From: JBGSPQ01 sp964346765
GTDB taxonomy: Bacteria; Patescibacteriota; Gracilibacteria; UBA1369
Assembly (NCBI GenBank): GCA_964346765.1
Contig: CAYFWB010000012.1
Span: forward strand, 1 to 16,062
DNA length: 16,062 nt
Direction: 5' to 3'
Shown piece by piece: positions 13,417 to 16,062 of this stretch. Within the stretch, counting starts at the first letter, position 1. The number at the start of each line of letters is the position of its first letter. A model generated the notes under the pieces. The model was not told the origin of the DNA. It did no database searches and saw nothing but the letters and a program-made list of their open reading frames with translations. Position numbers and translations under genes: made by a program.

Positions 13417-14769
13417 CTATAGCGGTTCAGCTATCCACTGATCCGAATCCACGATAACATCACCAATGAACTGTGTATAGTGCAGGTGGTCGCCGGATGA
13501 AATGCCGGTCGACCCCATTAAACCGATCAGATCTTTTTTTCCAACCATGTCGTTTCTGGATACTTTGAGTTCGGACATGTGAATGTACATTGTAAATACG
13601 TTCATGCCGTGATCTATGACTACGGTGTTGCCGAAGGAGGGGGTGTACTCGGCGAGGGTTATCCGGCCGGCGTTGGCCGCGCGGATTGGTGTGCCGGCGT
13701 TGTTGGCGTAGTCTATGCCAAAGTGCGAGCCGGAGTAGGTGCCGTTGATGTAAAGGACGTCGCCGAAGCCGAGGGTGATTTCGCCTTTGGTGGGTATAGT
13801 AAAACTGTCTTTCCATAATTGTGTGTTGGTGGGATTGGCGATGGCGCCGTAAACAGCGTTCCAGGTTTTAGATTGAGGGTCGTCTCCAAAAAGATCCGTG
13901 TCCTCTTTATCCAACGAAAATCTAACTGTTCTGACTGCCCGTTTTGTTACATTTATCTGTTTTGTTTGTGTGGATTTTCCGTAATTTTTTGAATCCGTTG
14001 TGATTATTAAGCTTTTTGATCCGGGAGCCGCGGTTCGGTGAGGTGCCGCGTAAGCCTTGAAATAAGGCTTTTCTTTTAGAGGGGTGAAATTTTCCGGGAT
14101 GGCCGCCCTTTTGATCACAATTTCCGATTCCAAAAAATTTATGTTCCGATCCGGACGCATCAGTCCGTCGGGGTATCCTTTAAACCACTCCGCGGCCACG
14201 GCATCGTTAATATAATTAAAAAATCTATGATCGGTTGAAACGTCCGCGAAAAAAGTTGTTTTCATTTCTGTGGGCGCGAGTTTGAAAGCTTCAACCAGCA
14301 TTTTGGCGGCCTGCCCACGCGTTATTAAATTGTACGGATAAAAGTTGCCGTCTTCGTACCCGCTGATAATGCCAAGCTGTTTTGCCTTTAAAATATATTC
14401 GTAGTAAGGGTTCGCCGGGTCCACGTCCGGAAAAGGGCCGGACTCTTCGGCGTGTGCCTCGCGAAGTACCTCAACTTTACCAAAATCGCTATTTAGGAAC
14501 ATCAGTTCCAAAAAATCCGCTCTTGTGATCGGTTCTTCCGGGTTTGGAAGTCTTTGAATCTTAAAGAATTTGATTAAGTGGCCGTCGAAATTTCCAGTAA
14601 TTCCGGTAAAATCTTCTGCAGGCAATTCTACTGTGAAGGTTTGTCCCTGTGTTGCTTCCGGGACAGTTATTATTTCCGAGGCAAACGCGGTTGGCACTAA
14701 AAAAACTGAAATGAAAAGTGACATTGTTATGATGGCGCCGCGTCTTTTAGCTTTAGAGTTTTTTTTCAT
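13417..14769 (-). CDS. Secreted SLH-domain protein with M23 (LytM-like) peptidase domain
   Basis: From ATG 14769 the protein has 450 residues. A signal peptide (basic start, hydrophobic core, cleavage near AFA-SE at about 31) is followed by S-layer homology segments (about 80-220; ITRADFLELM, FPDVDPANPYYEYI, ISGYEDGNFYPYNLITRGQA and FKGYPDGLMRPDRNI), which bind cell-wall polymers. The C-terminal M23 domain holds HFGID (His349, Asp353), YIHM (His397) and HLH (His428, His430): the zinc ligands and catalytic His are intact, so it should cut peptidoglycan cross-bridges. The region 255-310 is an unassigned linker. A TTG at 14805 in frame lies in the -35 box, so ATG 14769 is chosen. SLH with M23 in one chain fits a wall-anchored hydrolase acting in growth or division. 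Confidence 0.93.
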   Translation of the reverse strand: MKKNSKAKRRGAIITMSLFISVFLVPTAFASEIITVPEATQGQTFTVELPAEDFTGITGNFDGHLIKFFKIQRLPNPEEPITRADFLELMFLNSDFGKVEVLREAHAEESGPFPDVDPANPYYEYILKAKQLGIISGYEDGNFYPYNLITRGQAAKMLVEAFKLAPTEMKTTFFADVSTDHRFFNYINDAVAAEWFKGYPDGLMRPDRNINFLESEIVIKRAAIPENFTPLKEKPYFKAYAAPHRTAAPGSKSLIITTDSKNYGKSTQTKQINVTKRAVRTVRFSLDKEDTDLFGDDPQSKTWNAVYGAIANPTNTQLWKDSFTIPTKGEITLGFGDVLYINGTYSGSHFGIDYANNAGTPIRAANAGRITLAEYTPSFGNTVVIDHGMNVFTMYIHMSELKVSRNDMVGKKDLIGLMGSTGISSGDHLHYTQFIGDVIVDSDQWIAEPL

Positions 14770-14776
14770 TGAACAA

Positions 14777-14805
14777 ATTATATTAAATATCGGGCGCCGC
14801 GGCAA
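14777..14805 (-). promoter_or_regulatory. Promoter of the SLH/M23 gene
   Basis: Reverse strand TTGCCG (14800-14805), 17-bp spacer, TATAAT (14777-14782). Seven bases separate the -10 box from ATG 14769, so the mRNA is probably leaderless. Confidence 0.65.
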
Positions 14806-14827
14806 TTTTTGATTTGTGAAAGGTTAA

Positions 14828-14856
14828 TTGACCAATTTTGGTTATTTCTGTATATT
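14828..14856 (+). promoter_or_regulatory. Promoter of the methyltransferase gene with overlapping palindrome
   Basis: TTGACC (14828-14833), 17-bp spacer, TATATT (14851-14856). The -35 overlaps the palindrome ACCAATTTTGGT (14831-14842), and TGACCAA occurs at 14829-14835 and again at 14860-14866, 31 bases apart (about three helical turns). This layout suggests a repressor site. Start near 14863, leader about 14 nt. Confidence 0.6.
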
Positions 14857-14876
14857 CCGTGACCAAAAATAAATTT

Positions 14877-15992
14877 ATGTTTGAAGCTCCAAAAAATTTA
14901 GTTAATCCCGGCGTATGGATTGAAAATAGGGCTGATTCTGCGACTCTGGATAAAATTCGTAATCTTGTAGATGAATTGCGGGAGCATGTTAATTCGATTT
15001 TGCCATTGAAAATAAATCCGGTTCACAATCATGAAAGAAGAAATTTTAATGCCGAAAATGACATTGTTGATAATCTAAGAAAGAAAATTTACGAGCAGAT
15101 AGGTATTGATTCCGGTATCGGAGTAATGAGATATCACGACCTGGAAGATCATTTTGGCAGGAAAGGTTTGGGGGTACTCTCTTCGATTCATTGCATGGAT
15201 GATTTTGTGCGCACTGCCAAGTTTATTGACGGCTTATATGCCGGGATTGAAGAATTGGAATTGAGCATGGAAGGTGAGATTGAAATGGTGGACGCGGGTT
15301 GCGGGGGGATTCCCGTTTATGGTCTTTTGGCGGCCTTGAAATCGGAAAGGGTTCGGGTGACGTGTCTGGAAATTGATCCGGCCACGGCGATGATGGCGTG
15401 GGATATTATTTGCGCTTTTCGATTACAGAATAGAGTGGATGTGTTTGAAACGGATGCAACAGAATATTGGCATAAAAAAACGATTGATCTTTTTATTACC
15501 GAAACAATGTTCAGCGGTTTTTTGGCGGATGAAAAAATGCCGAAAATCTATTCTCATTTTAGTGATCAGGTGTCTGAAAAAGGTGTTATGGTGCCGGAAG
15601 AGGTTAAGGTGAAATTGGGACTTGTTTCGATTCCCGAGTATGAGAGATCAAACGCGCGTGTGGATCATGTAGATATTACGGCAAGAAATGTAAATTTACC
15701 GGTTGTCACAGGTTTAAATAAAATGAACCGGGTTGATCGGGTGGAGGCTGAATATAGTCTTGATGATCTGGAAGATGGTTATTACAGGATTATGGCTTCC
15801 AGCGAAGTGTGTTTAAATAGTGCAGTGGGAATCAGCTTGAAGCATATGGAATCAATCATTACCACACCTACGCTTGTAACCGATGAGCCAGTGTTGATTG
15901 ACAGGTATGCCAGGAGAAAATTTAAGAAACTGCTTATAGGATACAGAGCGGCGTATAAAACAAAGGGTGAAAAAGTGTTTGAATTTGTCTAG
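14877..15992 (+). CDS. SAM-dependent methyltransferase with PRMT-like features
   Basis: Counting from ATG 14877 (371 residues), a helical N-terminal region (1-130) precedes a class I Rossmann fold. Motif I is VDAGCGG (138-144), the acidic ribose-binding strand is VTCLEID (161-167), and VFETDA (189-194) follows. The next block, LFITETMFSGFLADEKMPKI (205-224), with two acidic residues nine to ten apart and then GVMVPEEVKV, resembles the double-E loop and following strand of protein arginine methyltransferases. The C-terminal half is beta-rich, as in PRMT barrels. Bacterial homologues are rare and the target is unknown; a small-molecule enzyme is possible. A TTG at 14838 lies inside the promoter spacer, so it was rejected as the start. 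Confidence 0.8.
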   Translation: MFEAPKNLVNPGVWIENRADSATLDKIRNLVDELREHVNSILPLKINPVHNHERRNFNAENDIVDNLRKKIYEQIGIDSGIGVMRYHDLEDHFGRKGLGVLSSIHCMDDFVRTAKFIDGLYAGIEELELSMEGEIEMVDAGCGGIPVYGLLAALKSERVRVTCLEIDPATAMMAWDIICAFRLQNRVDVFETDATEYWHKKTIDLFITETMFSGFLADEKMPKIYSHFSDQVSEKGVMVPEEVKVKLGLVSIPEYERSNARVDHVDITARNVNLPVVTGLNKMNRVDRVEAEYSLDDLEDGYYRIMASSEVCLNSAVGISLKHMESIITTPTLVTDEPVLIDRYARRKFKKLLIGYRAAYKTKGEKVFEFV

Positions 15993-16001
15993 TTATGCCC
16001 C

Positions 16002-16062
16002 AAGGTTGGGCGACCGGGAAGGTTGGGCGACCGGGAAGGTTGGGCGACCGGGAAGGTCGGGC
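16002..16062. repeat. 17-bp tandem repeat at the right edge
   Basis: Three exact copies of AAGGTTGGGCGACCGGG (16002-16018, 16019-16035, 16036-16052) and a partial fourth with T to C (16053-16062) run off the window. Each unit can form a small GGTT/GACC hairpin; the change in the last copy (GGTC) improves the pairing. The array begins ten bases after the methyltransferase stop and is GC-rich compared with its surroundings. Confidence 0.85.

Noticed and set aside
13460..13816. 118-residue reverse-strand frame in the M23 region
   Set aside because: It is a His/Arg-rich shadow of the M23 domain in another frame, caused by local GC-rich codons.
160..15992. Recoded TGA (Gly), as in Gracilibacteria/Absconditabacteria
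   Set aside because: Long genes have no internal TGA, and the PBP gene ends at TGA right after the expected tail, so the standard code fits.
16002..16062. CRISPR array
   Set aside because: The 17-bp units are directly adjacent with no spacers, and there are no cas genes in the window.

Overview
The window is moderately AT-rich bacterial chromosome read with the standard code (TGA is a stop, for example at the end of the penicillin-binding protein gene, and long frames have no internal TGA). Genes are short, tightly packed and mostly lack Shine-Dalgarno sites. The content is a class A PBP, an SPFH protein, RsmE, an SLH/M23 protein, a YvlD-type membrane protein, an LCP domain and many family orphans. 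This fits an uncultivated lineage of the Patescibacteria/CPR type (a Peregrinibacteria-like group is my guess), but no marker here fixes the taxon. Both ends of the window are short tandem repeats (18 bp at the left, 17 bp at the right), so it may be a whole contig that broke at repeats.

Left part (1-7039): the tail of a Lys/Ala/Pro-repeat protein and its terminator; a bifunctional penicillin-binding protein 1A; a small reverse-strand ORF with a VExFTELA motif; a divergent intergenic region with a perfect 39-bp inverted repeat; a zinc-ribbon membrane protein; tRNA-Gly(CCC); a prohibitin-like SPFH protein; and a nadA-rsmE pair.

Middle (7110-9289, reverse strand): a membrane-anchored protein with three extracytoplasmic repeats ends in a slippery A9 run. 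An LCP (LytR-CpsA-Psr) domain continues in the -1 frame with no start codon of its own that would include its first strand. This looks like one gene joined by programmed -1 frameshifting or transcriptional slippage, or broken by a one-base indel.

Right of that (9272-13047, reverse strand) is the most interesting locus. A near-consensus promoter whose spacer is an 18-bp palindrome drives a 51-residue peptide ORF, a radical SAM protein with a B12-binding-like N-terminal domain, an HExxH metallopeptidase-like protein, a small unknown protein and a UPF0489/peptide-arginase-like protein. Short peptide, radical SAM enzyme, protease and arginase-like enzyme together resemble a compact RiPP (ribosomally made, modified peptide) pathway. 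All three arginines of the peptide lie in its C-terminal half. This is inference from gene content; no such pathway is proven here.

Right end (13051-16062): a YvlD/DUF360 membrane protein, a secreted SLH-M23 protein, and a divergent methyltransferase with PRMT-like features whose promoter overlaps a palindrome. Several promoters sit 5-9 nt from the ATG, suggesting leaderless mRNAs are common. Cell envelope work (PBP1A, LCP, M23/SLH, SPFH, YvlD) is the main theme outside the peptide-like cluster.
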